In this document: positions 36,532 through 48,515 of the stretch, piece by piece
How positions within the stretch are numbered: position 1 is the stretch's first letter
How the letters are laid out: the number at the start of each line of letters is the position of its first letter
Origin: Centroberyx gerrardi
Lineage: Eukaryota; Chordata; Actinopteri; Beryciformes; Berycidae
DNA: 64,000 nucleotides
Assembly (NCBI RefSeq): GCF_048128805.1
Contig: NC_135998.1
Span: 10,774,656-10,838,655 of the forward strand
Direction: 5' to 3'
Made by a program: the position numbers and the translations under genes
The notes under the pieces: model-generated
The model's input: the letters and a program-made list of their open reading frames with translations, nothing else
What the model was told of the DNA's origin: nothing
Databases searched by the model: none

Positions 36532-39500
36532 CTGCAGGGAACATGTGGTGAACGTTACTAACTCAGTACAGTCAACCCAGCTGAACCACACCACCCATGG
36601 CCCAGCCCACCACCACCATTAAGTAGGGAAGCTCTCTGACCACTCCTCAACCCCGCTGAGAAAAAAAGTTTCACAACCTGCCACTGGGATAACTTTTCAT
36701 CCTGTAGTGCTCAGGGTTCAAAGGGCATGGAACCAACATCGCCAGGGTTAAAGGTTGGATAGGGGCACCCATGATAAAAATGTATACAACCGCCAAATGG
36801 CATGTGCTATGTGTAAACCCTCACCTACGAGCCCTCAGTGAATTAAAAGTAGCTTATCGATTAGGCTATTCCACACACACCATGACATTCAGCTGTGTAC
36901 ACTGTGTACACTTTGTAAATATTTTGCTGAATTCTTGAAATTTGAACTCTTTAGGACAAGAACCCAATATACCCTTTTTGCCTTTTTTTCCCCCTAAATA
37001 GCCACATTTTTCTTGTTCAAGTTACTTAGCTAATTAGCCAAAATGCCATTTTCATTAACTTTTCTTAAATTAGAATGACAGAACCAGTAAACAGAAAAGA
37101 AGGCCAAGTTAAAAAAAAATGATGTGGATAATATCTACTGATGTACCATTCACGGTTCAAGTGATACTTATTCTTTAAATTTCATCAGTTGATTAATGAC
37201 TTTTACATATGAGTCTGGCATTTGATTCCCCTAAGGGATTTTATTTCAAATTTTCACTGATGTCAAATGAAAGAAAAACATGAATCACAGTATATCCCAC
37301 TTAAGCGGGGGTCAGAGGTCTAAAGCAGAAGCACCATGGGGGTGCTGAGCGCTGTTTGCTTTGCTCATTATTCTCTTAGTGAGCCTGCCTGCAGAGAGCT
37401 GTGTTTCGAAATCTGACAGAGTAAACAGTCCTGTGCTGAACATGACATCCATTCCCAGCCAACAGCACTGGGCTCCTGCCAGAGCACTTGTGAAATCCAT
37501 CCCTCCTCCTACATTCTGGCCCCTGTGTAAGTTCTCTTTCACGGATCCTTGTATGGAAAATCCTGGGTCTCAAATAAATGGGTCAAGATAATATTCATGC
37601 TCTTGCTGCGCGCCAGTCACAACGCAAAGTAACTCTTGACGGTGTCTGAGATTTTCAAATTGACACTGTCTCGTGTTTTTATGCATATAAGAAAAAACAG
37701 AAGAAAGAAGTCACTAATGCGGTGCTGTGGGAGAGAGGATATGTGAGGCCAGGGAAGCAGATCAGGTGCCGCTGAGGGATCAAAAGTTTGTAACAATACC
37801 TCGTAAACTGCAATCTATTGGGCCAGACGTAATGGATGCGATAATTGACGCTCTTACTTTCACACTTCTGTGGCGCACTGCAGGAAGGAGATTTGCATCA
37901 TCTGCAGCGCTGGCAACTGCATTATATCATATGCTACTTTTAGCATTTTTGACATTTAACATGGCCTGTTCAACAGTCTGCTTCTAACATCTGGAGACGA
38001 GCTTGCAGACCATGTAGGCTACATAACTTAGTGTTCATATTTTGTCCATACAGCTAGCTAAACTGTCTGCTTAGGCTGCAGTCATTGTATTACCTTTGTA
38101 AGTCCTTTTGCCTTAAATAGGTCAACATGTCTATGCCTGCCTTTTTGAATATATTGTTGTAATCGTGTAGCCTAATCTTGCACTACTTCTGTTCTCCTGG
38201 GCAAGCCTAAAGCAGTAGTGCAAGTCTTCCCTTGACTGTTCATATGTTTAATTTGTCCACAGCACTTTGTAACTTTGCTAAACATTATGATGATGATGAC
38301 AACGGTTATTATTATTATTCTGTATCTCCGGCACTTAGCCTAGCCATTTTTCATGACCAAAAATGTTCCCAATCTGAGAAGGAGGGAAAGGACTGAGAAT
38401 GTTTTGTTTCCCCAGATGTTGTTCAGTTTGGGGTTGTATCCTATCACTCAACGTAAACAGAACCCACTTCTGTAGCCTCAACATTATCACCTTCTAATCT
38501 CTGTCTACCACTGTTGGTCTGCACACCAGTTGAAGCTCAACGCCTGTTTTCTCTCAGTCTGCCCCAAAGGAACAAACGTTTTCCTTTGGTTTTGGATGTC
38601 TCATGCTGATAAGACAGACGCACAGGAGAAGTGTCTGCTGCAGACTAAACTGCCCACACAGCTGCAGATGGCACAAGTCTGTGTTTAGATAAAAGGATGT
38701 GTGGGTAACACAGACTCGACGTCAAGGCCACAGACTACAGTGTTAGGCTGGGATATACAGGATTTTTGTAGCTTTATTTTCTTTTTTACCATGCAATCCC
38801 CATTACCAAATACCCATATTTTTTGGTATTACGTTTTGCGACATTTATACGATTTTGCATTCATATGTTAATGCTTAGTATTGTGAACTTAATCTGGTAA
38901 GATCATCATTGAGTGTTATCTTACTCAGTGAGTTTGTCATTTGATTCCCATAGGAGATATTATTCAGCACGTCATTGTGGTCAAATTAAATAAATATGGA
39001 ATGATAAGTCATGATATATCCCAGTTTCAAATCTCAAAACTGGAGATATCACGTTATACATTAAAATTCACAACATTTACCTATATTCTTCATGGCCCAA
39101 GTAGGGCATCATGTTAATATTGTTATGGGAGCTCTGTCTCATCATTCTTACACCTACTGCAGTGTTAAGAAACACAGAAAGTAATGGGACCACAAGGCAA
39201 GAGTGTGTTGTCTTTGACTGAAGTGTTGACATCTGTAAAGAGGTGATTTGTGTAAGCATCCCAGACCGGTTTTGAGCCCCAGGTCTACCAAACAAGGAAA
39301 CTAAATATGTCGTCAGCCAAAGCAGCTCCCCCTCAGGACTATAAGGGAGACTGTAGGGCAATAAGGCCTAAGGCAGGGCTTCTTCACTATATGTACTTCG
39401 ACTTTTTTCTCTAATCCTGTGCAGCTCACTGGATAGAGAATGGCACTAACACTAATACTAATAACTGCCATGGTTGAGTGATCAATTCTCACATGGGTGA

Positions 39501-39619
39501 CTCATTCTGAAACTGTAAGTGCAAGATGATTTGAATTTAAAAGTATGCACCAAAAGACATTTACTGTATGTGTGTTTAATGTTTGTTTGTTTATTTGTAG
39601 ATTACTCAGTGGTTGAGGT

Positions 39620-41805
39620 CATGGGCGCCTGGTTATGTTTTAAAATGGGGGAGCAAACTTGGAAAGATACATAATTGGCGGGGGGATCTGGGGGTCCTCC
39701 CCCAGAAAAAAAAATTGTAATTTAAAACAAATTTCCTGCATTTCTACACCACCTAACCTCTTGGATTAAGTCAAGAAACAGCCAAACTGAGTACAATTAG
39801 CTGATAATTAGCCTGATCAGCCACCGTCAGTAATCAATACAAACAAACATTATTAAACCATTAATCAAACCAATAACTAACAGCAGTCAACGTCAGACAA
39901 CCCTATCATACTTTAGCAGTTACCTAGTGTTTCTGTAGTGGTGACAAAAAACGTTAAAAAAAATACACATATTAGCAGGGGTTAAAGTGGGATTTGGCAG
40001 GTGGGGGAACCCTGTTTCGGGGGGGTGGGGGGGGTGTAAGATACATAATTGGTTGGGGGGGGTCACAAAAAAATAAAATTTCCTGCATTTCTACACCACC
40101 TCCTCTCTTAAGTCAAGAAACAGCAACCCTGTATAATGTTAACCAAAAATGTTAAATTATGTTATATTACTAGATTTCAGCATTGAGGTGCTTACATTCA
40201 TGATTTTGCATAGGCATACTAACCTAAAAACCTATTAATGGGAATCGCGAGAAAGTTTCAGAGCGACAGACAGAGAGCGTCCCCGTAACCATAGTAACTC
40301 ACTCTCACTCCTGCCTGCGTGCGCACGGCGCGAGAGGAGAGGGAGAGACGCAGAAGAGCCGCTGACTGAGATTACTCTGAGCACCATGCATGGGAATAAA
40401 TTACAATATAATAGATTTGTGTATATTTCTCGCTATTCAGATGGTCTGAATAACTCGCTGCTGCACGGTGCTGCTCTGTCTCGTCTCGTGCGCTGTCAGT
40501 GTCTCTTTTCGCGCCGCGACATTATCAGTTATGAATTTGTTTCTCACTGCGTGAGAAAATGGACTTGCGGCCTGAGAGCGTGTGAAAAATGTCAATTGCG
40601 TGAGTCTCACGGTCAATGCGTGAGAGTTGGCAGCCCTGTGAACTCGCTTGACATTATTATGTATGGAACTGCCAATCAGAATTATTTACTTATTAATCGA
40701 AGGTGCCGGAACGCCGTTCCGTCCCACTTTAACCCCTGCATATTAGCAGTTTGAATTAAACTGAAGCTCCCTGCGCTCTCCGGGGAAAACATTACGCCAA
40801 ACTCCCTTTAAGAAATATAACATATTAACAATTCCTTACGTGTCCGTAAAAACACATAACTCTAGAAACACAAGATGAAAGGCGTCATATGTAGACAGTC
40901 TTCTTGTCAATTCGGCATCAATATAATCCATAAAGATAAACTGTATTTCCGTACAAACTTCACATTTTGGATTTTGTCGCCTCAACTCGCTACCAGCCTC
41001 CGTTGGTTAGCTGCGCTATTTTAGTGGGAGAAGACCGTGGGAATGAGAGGTGAACCGTTTCAAAAATTAGATTTCTCACTGAAATAAGTGCTGGTTGTGG
41101 GATCAGATACACGCCGAATTAAACACCGACTCATAACACTGTTAATTCACCGTCTATCATGTGTGTGTGACGGTATTTGATTTTTCGGCCGTTACCAAAG
41201 TAACTACCCGGTTTGCTGCTTCCAGTTTGGTGCTGGAGAGAGCGCACCTACCTTCCGACAATATTAAACATGTTTGATTGGCTGGCAAAGTTAGCTAACG
41301 TTGACTAGCAAATCGTTTCGGCATTTCGGCGACAGTACAATCCTACTTTTAGCTAGTTTAAAGTTTGGCTGGAGTCAGTGGGCCAAGCAGGTTCATTCAA
41401 CATCGCTAGCCTATCTTTTCCTATGTTCTATTTTCAGTCAATGATCGCAGTTAAGCTAAATGGCATGTGTCTTACCTTTGTAACAGACTCCTGTGTGGAT
41501 TCATTGACAGACTGTGATTGACAGCCAAAGCATGCTGTGGCAAACGATCAGCGACGGGTTCGACTGAACCAACTCAAAGGGTGGGCCAAAAATGTGTGAT
41601 TTTTTTATTACTTGTTTTTGTCAGTTGCTGAAAATAGTAAAATGATCATTGATATAGACTGCTTAAATATAATCACCTGATTGCGGGGACTGTATGATGA
41701 TAAGTTTATTTTTAAAAAGACAAAAAGTGGGGTAGCAAAACCATAACTTTGCTCCCCCTAATTAAATAATGGGGATGCATTTGCTCCACTGCTCAGGCGC
41801 CTATG
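39620..41805. mobile_element. Non-autonomous hAT element, 2.2 kb
   Basis: Ends CATGGGCGCCTG and CAGGCGCCTATG, flanked by a perfect 8-bp target duplication GTTGAGGT (39612-39619 and 41806-41813). Subterminal GGGGGAGCAAA also recurs inverted near the right end. No transposase frame is visible. It contains a second hAT element at 39976-40738 and a locally CpG-rich interior. Confidence 0.88.
39976..40738. mobile_element. Nested hAT element, 763 bp
   Basis: Perfect 16-bp terminal inverted repeats CAGGGGTTAAAGTGGG, with perfect 8-bp target duplication CATATTAG (39968-39975 and 40739-40746). It is inserted within the 2.2-kb hAT element. Its left part shares about 110 bp with the left part of the host element (AATTTCCTGCATTTCTACAC and nearby), so the two are related subfamilies. 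Confidence 0.92.
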
Positions 41806-42593
41806 GTTGAGGTGTGGAACTGAACAAAGATAATAACTCAGAGGTCCTAAGCATCTATGAAAACAGCAGTGAAAACCCATGTTAACAATTTGGAGCAGTC
41901 TTACATAAATGGATCAATCAGTGATCTCCAACTCCCTGAACTACTGATTCATCACATATTTAAATGTGTAGTATTCACGAGAAACCTCTTACTCTTAGTT
42001 ATGTGTAAGTGCAAAGGGAAATGACAGTACCAGGGGTGGTGGTTCGAGGTAAACATTGAGCAGGCTTACATCCTTCCTTTCCCTGGCCAGTGAAAACTGA
42101 CTGAACACACACCAGCCCACTAAATGCAGTCAGATCATTGATACAGTTTACACCATATTATAGTATTGATTACTCTGTACCGACCCCGCCACCTGCAGAC
42201 TTGTCAGACTTCAGACTGTCACATATAAAGCCTAACTATGTTTATCTAGGACACACAGCATGGCAATTTATCGCAGTTATTTCACAATATTGTTTAATTA
42301 TCTATCCTACAGTGCAATACGTTGGTTTGAGAGCTTTACCATATTTGACACTTGGCATGGAGCCAGTTCTGACGAGAAATGTCAAAAAAAAGGGGGGGCT
42401 TTGCTATAACATCGGTATGCATACAGAGAGTAGGCTACAGTAGTATACAGAGAGTATCACCTCTATATAAGGTAATAAACTTTTCAAGTCACCACTGTGA
42501 ATTAATTACACCAGTCACCATCCAAGACTGGCGGTGTGCAGCTGTGTAATCTGACATAAACAACATGCAGCGAAAGCATGGGAACTCACTCAC

Positions 42594-42690
42594 CTCTCTA
42601 GTAAACTGAAAACCCGCCTTGCTCTCCGTCCTGGAGATTAGGTTTCCCTTATAATGTGCAGCTACGACAACGACCGACGAACACACAGAG
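42594..42690 (-). other. Candidate untranslated first exon of ghrb
   Basis: On minus, a good donor GAGAG|gtgagtgag at 42594/42593 follows non-repetitive sequence that begins beside a poly-A tract. Its position, upstream of the signal-peptide exon, fits a 5'UTR exon. There is no transcript evidence. Confidence 0.25.
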
Positions 42691-42701
42691 AGGAAAACAT
42701 T

Positions 42702-42702
<1 letters not shown>

Positions 42703-42732
<30 letters not shown>

Positions 42733-42860
42733 CAGAAAGGACCGCTGACACCACCTGGGAAACTGGGTTAGCCAAAATTCATACCAGCTGCTAACGCTGT
42801 CGAAGAAAACGCTCTCTCTCTCTCTCTCTCTCTCTCTCCCCCGCTCTCTCTCTCTCTCTG
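42703..42860. repeat. Poly-A tract and (CT)n microsatellite
   Basis: About 25 A residues at 42703-42727 and a CT tract at about 42813-42860. Confidence 0.85.
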
Positions 42861-43063
42861 AGATCCGCCAGGAAAGACACACAGCTGTAGGATCCTGTAC
42901 TGCACCCTGCGCCTCTGGGTGCTGCTGTGCTGTGCTGTGCTGGGCAGACAGGCAGGGACCAGGGCGCCATCTGTCGGCGGCCTCTGGAAGGACGAGGAAA
43001 CCACCTGCAGGCCTCCAGGAGGACTCAAACAGGTTCAGGTACGAATTGGCTTCAACAAGCACG

Positions 43064-43575
43064 CCTATAATTAAAACGCCTATAATTACAAAGCCCTAAA
43101 TGGTATAGCTCCTAAATACATTTCCGACCTGCTCACTGGCTGTAAACCAATCAGATCCCTCAGATCATCAGGCATGTGTCTCCTAAATGTACCTAGAGTT
43201 AAATCTGAATCAGGTGAAGGTGCATTTAGTCACTATGGTGCTGTTCTGAGATCTGCTACAACTGTATCCTCTTTTAAAAGCAGTCTTAAAACATTGCTTT
43301 TTTCTCAGGCTTTTGGTAGTCAGTGTGTGTATGCCTTTGTGTGTGTCTGCTGTAAGTCCGTGTGTGAGTGCTGTTGTATGAATAGGACAGGGGTTATAAA
43401 AAGCTGTATTTTATGTATGTGTGTGTGTGCGTTGAAAGGTTATTTTATTTATGTGGAGTATTTTATATATGTGTGAATTCTATCTCCTTATCTGTTTTTT
43501 GTTACTATTTTGCCTTTTTATGTGAAGCACATTGAACTTACCTGTGTATGAAATGTAAAATTGACTTGACTTGAC
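43064..43575 (+). mobile_element. L2-like LINE 3' fragment
   Basis: Translates to the end of a LINE reverse transcriptase ORF of the L2/CR1 type: YKALNGIAPKYISDLL, SLRSSGMCLLNVPR and VSSFKSSLKTLLF. It is followed by the usual tail with GTGAAGCACATTGAACTTAC and ends in short TTGACT repeats. The 5' part is missing, as is usual for truncated LINE insertions. Confidence 0.8.
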
Positions 43576-44389
43576 TATAATGGCTGTGGACAGTCAGGAA
43601 AAAGTCAGTAAACTGGCAAGATTGCTGGCCTTACCCATGCAGTATAGTCTATGTTTAGACAGTGTTGGAGAAGATACTTTAAAGCATAGAGTTTCACAAG
43701 CTACCATGCAGCTACTACACATTTGAAGAAGTGGAAGGATACATTCAAATCAGGATGAAAAATGCAAAATCCTCTTTTCCTTTGTAGCCAATAATAGTTG
43801 GTAGTTGCAGTAGTTATACCACATAGAGATAAAACAGGGTTAACCATGCCTCAAAACGACAAAAAAAAAAAAAAAAATGAAACTGCTAAATTCAATATCC
43901 AAATTAGGATTTAGTTGAACTACTGCCAGGCTACTGCAAATACTGGTTTAATTACATGTAGAGAAACTATACTCCCCAACACAGTTTTTAAAATAGCTCT
44001 ATTACGCAGTGTACGGAGTCATATTTCAGTACACAGGCTGTTACTGCCACATGTGAGACTCACTCGACTCACATGTCAGTAACAACTCTGTTTGGACCTG
44101 CGTCATCGGACCACCCACCCACTCTCTACATGCTCCACATAGCACACACACACACACACAGTTAACCTTTGACAGAAGCCACCCTACATCAGTCAAATAG
44201 GCGTGACTGTGCACATACAAGACTCAACAGTTCTGAGAAACACATCCTGTTTCTAGGTGTACGACTTAAGGTCAAAAGCAAATACATTTCATTGTATCTC
44301 CATTAAATGTTTTGTACTGGTATAAGAGCTCACTGATGTTGCCTCTTGAATATTTGTTATGTCGCCTCTCTGTAATCATGAAGAAAGAA

Positions 44390-44510
44390 AAGCCAGCACT
44401 CTTAATGTCCTTTTATCATATATTTGAATGGGCATCTATAGAGCACAAACGACGGACGCGTTTCAGCAATAAGCCATCATCAGCGTCCTCTCTGTAATCA
44501 CCCTGCAGTT
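44390..44510. repeat. Dispersed repeat fragment with GATGATGGC core
   Basis: On minus it reads GATGATGGC, six bases, then GCTGAAACGCG. Similar cores appear at 45835-45865, 58935-58970 and 63310-63340. The family is not known to me. Confidence 0.4.
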
Positions 44511-45984
44511 GATTTGCCATTGATTCAGCGGGGCTGGTGCACCTGCTTTATTCAGCAAGAACATCCTGCATGGTTACCCTATAACTATTTTTCTTCTTAT
44601 TCCACACACTCAGGCCAGCGAGGTTAGAAAAGAGCACATTTTATATTCATAAAATTTCAAAACTTCACAACAAAACTATCAAATGAAAGCACAAATCCAT
44701 ATGACATTATGTCATTCATTATCTATTTATGCCACTACAGTAAGAAATAATAGGGTTTGTCTGAAGGTAATCTCAGTGAGATTTTTCATTAATACAGTAT
44801 GTCTATGTAAAATAAGTTGTGCTGACATGCATTAAAAGCAAAAGAGAGAGACAATGATTACATATGCCAATGCTTAATTTTTCTACTTTTACTTTTTTTA
44901 AATTTATATTATTGTATCCATGCATATGTATTTCACTTTCACTTTTGTTTGTTTGAGTTAGCCTTTTGATGTGTAAGAATCAATATTTACTGTACAAATG
45001 TAATATATTAGCAAAGTACTGCAGGCTACTAGTTAACATAGTGTTAAATGTAACATTATTATAAAGACAGTGTACACTAGGCTATATTTTGCCGCTACTG
45101 GTTCTAGCATTATGCAAATGCTAACTTAGCTTACAGATCACAATCTTAAATTTATAAATCTGTGCAACCAGGGAGATTTCTCATTAGAAAAGCTAACTTA
45201 CCTTCATCAAATCCAGGATCCTCATAACTTTATGGCTCCTTCACAAGTGGATAAATCAGCATCATTCCCATTGTGTAGCTAACTCTGATTTTTTAAATAT
45301 TACTTAATTCTTTGTAAATGTGAAATATAGCTGGGTTAGCAAGCAGCCAGTTTGTCAGTTAACAGTTGCTCTGTTCCTCTGCGTTGCCCTGGATACCAAG
45401 GAGCAGAGAATCAGCAGTGGGACAGAAAGTCACCGTGTCGCCCTCTGGTGGCTGCATTCAAAACTACATGAGAAAAGGCTTGACTGCATGGGAACTTGAT
45501 ATAAAATTATATTAGGTCTACACACAAACGGGGCAGGGTCCTATTTACTTATAGCAAATGTAAATAAAATAACTAGAGAAGAACACATGAATAAGAAAAA
45601 AACAAAAAAAACAATAGGAGAATAGCAGAACAGTAATAAGAAACAATCACACAAGGACACCAAAACACAATAGGAACACAAAAGCAAGCCTAAGTGATTT
45701 AAAGAAGTGATTTAAAATAAAATACCAATTTTGTCAATGGAAAAAAGGATATCCAAGGCACTCAAGTGGATTTGGTTATTAAAAAAGCTTTTATTAAGTT
45801 GGGCTAAAACATTAAAATAGCTGGTGGCGCACACGTTGCGGTTACATAGGCCTTCATCAGCAATTTTGTCAGCCTGAAGTCCTCAGGCAGGTCATTCAAA
45901 AGTCTATGGGTTAGTGTTTGTTGTTTTTTAGTAATTTGTCTAGCTTGAGCGTCCTGATCATGCTTTGATTATAACCTATACTTT

Positions 45985-46240
45985 TATTGCTACTGCTTAA
46001 GGATTGCAGGCTCTACTCTGCTGTCAGGGCCCCTAAACTTTGGAACAATCTGCCAGAGGAGATCAGGCTTGCAGACTCAGTTCCCCATTTTATTTCACTT
46101 ACGACACATTTTTATAAAAGTTTTATAAAAAAATATTTTTTATTTTATTTTGGTTTGTTTGTGTGTTTTATATTGACTGTTGTGAAGCACTTTGTTACCT
46201 GTATTGAAAAGTGCTATACAAATAAAGTTATTATTATTAT
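45985..46240 (+). mobile_element. L2-like LINE 3' fragment
   Basis: Short stretch encoding [19 protein letters not shown], typical of the C terminus of L2-clade ORF2. It is followed by GAAGCACTTTGTTACCT, AAAGTGCTATACAAATAAAG and a TTA-repeat tail. Confidence 0.85.
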
Positions 46241-47280
46241 TAGTCTGGTTTATATGGGGTTAAACAACTGGCAGAGTAGTCAGGAGCTGGCCCAGTGGCC
46301 CCAGCCATACCATGACTACCAAAAGTAATCAGTAAACACAGTACACCCACACACACACACACATGCTGTACACACTGCTCACTGGCTCAGTTCTCACGGA
46401 GTCCATCTTTTTCTTCTTACTAACATCAGCCCCTACTAACCTGTTTCTCCATTCAATCAATAAGAGTTTAAAAGGGACCAGACTACAGAAACGTGTTGAG
46501 TGACTCATATTCACCCTTTTTAGGGATTTTGCATTATTTAATTTGAGGAAATTTGAAGGTATATACTAGAGGAGTTTGGACCTCTCTAATTAGTTAATGG
46601 CCCATTATTGTGTCCCTCCAAATAGCCTTGAACTCTCCTTGCCTGGCTCATAAAGTAATGATGTTATGATTTGATTTGCCTAGTGACTTTCTTTTTTGTT
46701 TGATTATAACACAGTCAAGCAAGTGATTTATTTATTTATTTCAGAACAGCTTTCGTTTATGGACAAAACACGTCAGTGCACTGTTTAAATTAAAACTGAG
46801 CAAGGGATATTTTAAAACAGTACCTTGGTGCGAGTCTCCACAAGGGAAAATAACTTACCACTAGATGGTAGCCATAACTAACATTATTTTTATAGACCTA
46901 TATTTATGACAACGTTTTTTGGATCACACCAACAGTGAGAAATGGCTGATTATACAGACAAAACATCATCAAGTGACAAACAATAATCAATGCAAGAGTT
47001 ATGATTATTAAAATGATGGCAAAGATTAATGTATTTCTGAGAAAGAAAAAAAAGGATTTCAGACATTTTTGGAAAGAATTGTAGACACCCAAGCAATAGC
47101 AAAAGGCAGCATCTTTTAAGTTATTATGTTGGAAGGTGGATGAGGTGGTGGATGAGGGATGCAATCAACAGAGTCCTGATAAGACTAAGACTAAAACTAA
47201 GGGTGAGAATAAAAAGAGAGAATAGAATAAAAATAATGAAGATAAAAATAAAAACACTGAAGAAGAGGCAGAAGAAGCTG

Positions 47281-47330
47281 ATGATGATAATGATGATGAA
47301 GAAGAAGAAGAAAAAGAAGAAGAAGAAGTA
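47281..47330. repeat. (GAT)n(GAA)n low-complexity tract
   Basis: A purine-rich trinucleotide run that gives spurious Lys- or Phe-rich open frames on either strand. Confidence 0.85.
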
Positions 47331-47670
47331 CAAGTTACAAGGACTAATCATGCAAATCTCTGTATGATTTTCTGAAACTAAACGAAAATTACTTCTTGAC
47401 TGAACATTTTTTCTTTTTGGATGTGCTTAATATGTATGAAATTGGCTTTACATATAAACATGTAACATATAAAGAAAAAACAGTAAAAATATTAAGATGA
47501 CTTAACAACTCAGTAAATTGCGTAAAAACATCATGGGTAGAAAATGACCATCATCATATTGATTATTAATAGCTGTTTTAAACATGGGCTTTGCTGCCAT
47601 TGTAGAACATGAGGCCTATACAGTTGGTGTTATGCTTCTGCTAATTTCTCTCACTAATCACCATGCACGT

Positions 47671-47701
<31 letters not shown>

Positions 47702-47729
47702 CACACATACACACACAGGCAAGCACACC

Positions 47730-47862
47730 CACATATCTTAAAGTTTTTGATGTTCTCCTTGGTTTTGTCTGTATCCATGTCCTTTGTTGTTCTGTAAAGC
47801 ACTTTCTAACCTATTTTATAAAAAAAAAAAAATGCCCTTCATAAATAAAAGTGACTTGACTT
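47730..47862 (+). mobile_element. LINE tail remnant
   Basis: Ends with GTAAAGCACTTTCTAACC, an A run and TAAATAAAAGTGACTTGACTT, resembling the tails of the other L2-like stubs. Only the extreme 3' end is left. Confidence 0.5.
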
Positions 47863-48446
47863 CTCATACTGTAAAACTGCCTGAAAAGGTGAAGTATGGA
47901 TTGAATTAAATTAAATTAAATGAATACTTGTGTGCCAGCAAAAACAGTCCCATTGAACTTGTCTGTTATTTCCACATGCGTTTTGTCATTCAGTCAAAAG
48001 CGTTATAATGCGGGCCAACTGGGGATTCTGTGACCTTTGCACAAATATTGCAGACTCAGCGACCGACTGGCTTACACTGCAGGAAAAACAATTATTACGC
48101 AACTATTCCCATCACTCCTACATGTCCTGAAGCTGTCATGACAAAAAAAAACAAAAAAAAAACACAGTCATAGTCATGCATTACACGGTTCAAACAGGGG
48201 TATCAGAGCTTTACTGGAAATACGCTCACACTATTGATGCAGATGAACAAGCACAGATTATTGAAAGCACAGCAAAGTAAGTGGTTTTGGATTGAAGCAG
48301 TGGAAAAGTACATGCGATCTCTTTTCATGACTGAGGGAGGCAGTAAATAGGTCTTTGTCCGTTGTGAAGCTCAGAGGGATGTTGGAAGAGTTTCTTCAGC
48401 TGGGAAATTCCTGAACTCGGGGTGCTGTTGAGCAATCTCCCCCTGC

Positions 48447-48515
48447 TGGCTATATGACCCCGAGTTTTACAGCGTTAAAGACCAGATGAAAAGGCCTATC
48501 TCTGAGGCGCACACC
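48447..48515 (+). promoter_or_regulatory. Possible C7 core promoter
   Basis: A TATA-like TATATGA at 48451-48457 lies about 60 bp before the C7 start codon. Weak evidence by itself; position is the main support. Confidence 0.35.

Larger units (their letters stand above)
36532..48515. other. DNA upstream of ghrb coding region to C7
   Basis: No protein-coding exon recognised. It includes a candidate untranslated ghrb exon (42594-42690), nested hAT elements (39620-41805), LINE stubs (43064-43575, 45985-46240, 47730-47862) and microsatellites. The ghrb promoter probably lies between about 42,600 and 43,100, and the C7 promoter just before 48,516. Confidence 0.5.

Noticed and set aside
40386-40754. 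122-codon open frame
   Set aside because: Lies within and across the end of the nested hAT element at 39976-40738; it does not resemble a transposase or other protein.
47140-47367. Lys-rich open frame
   Set aside because: Purine-rich low-complexity tract (GAT/GAA repeats).
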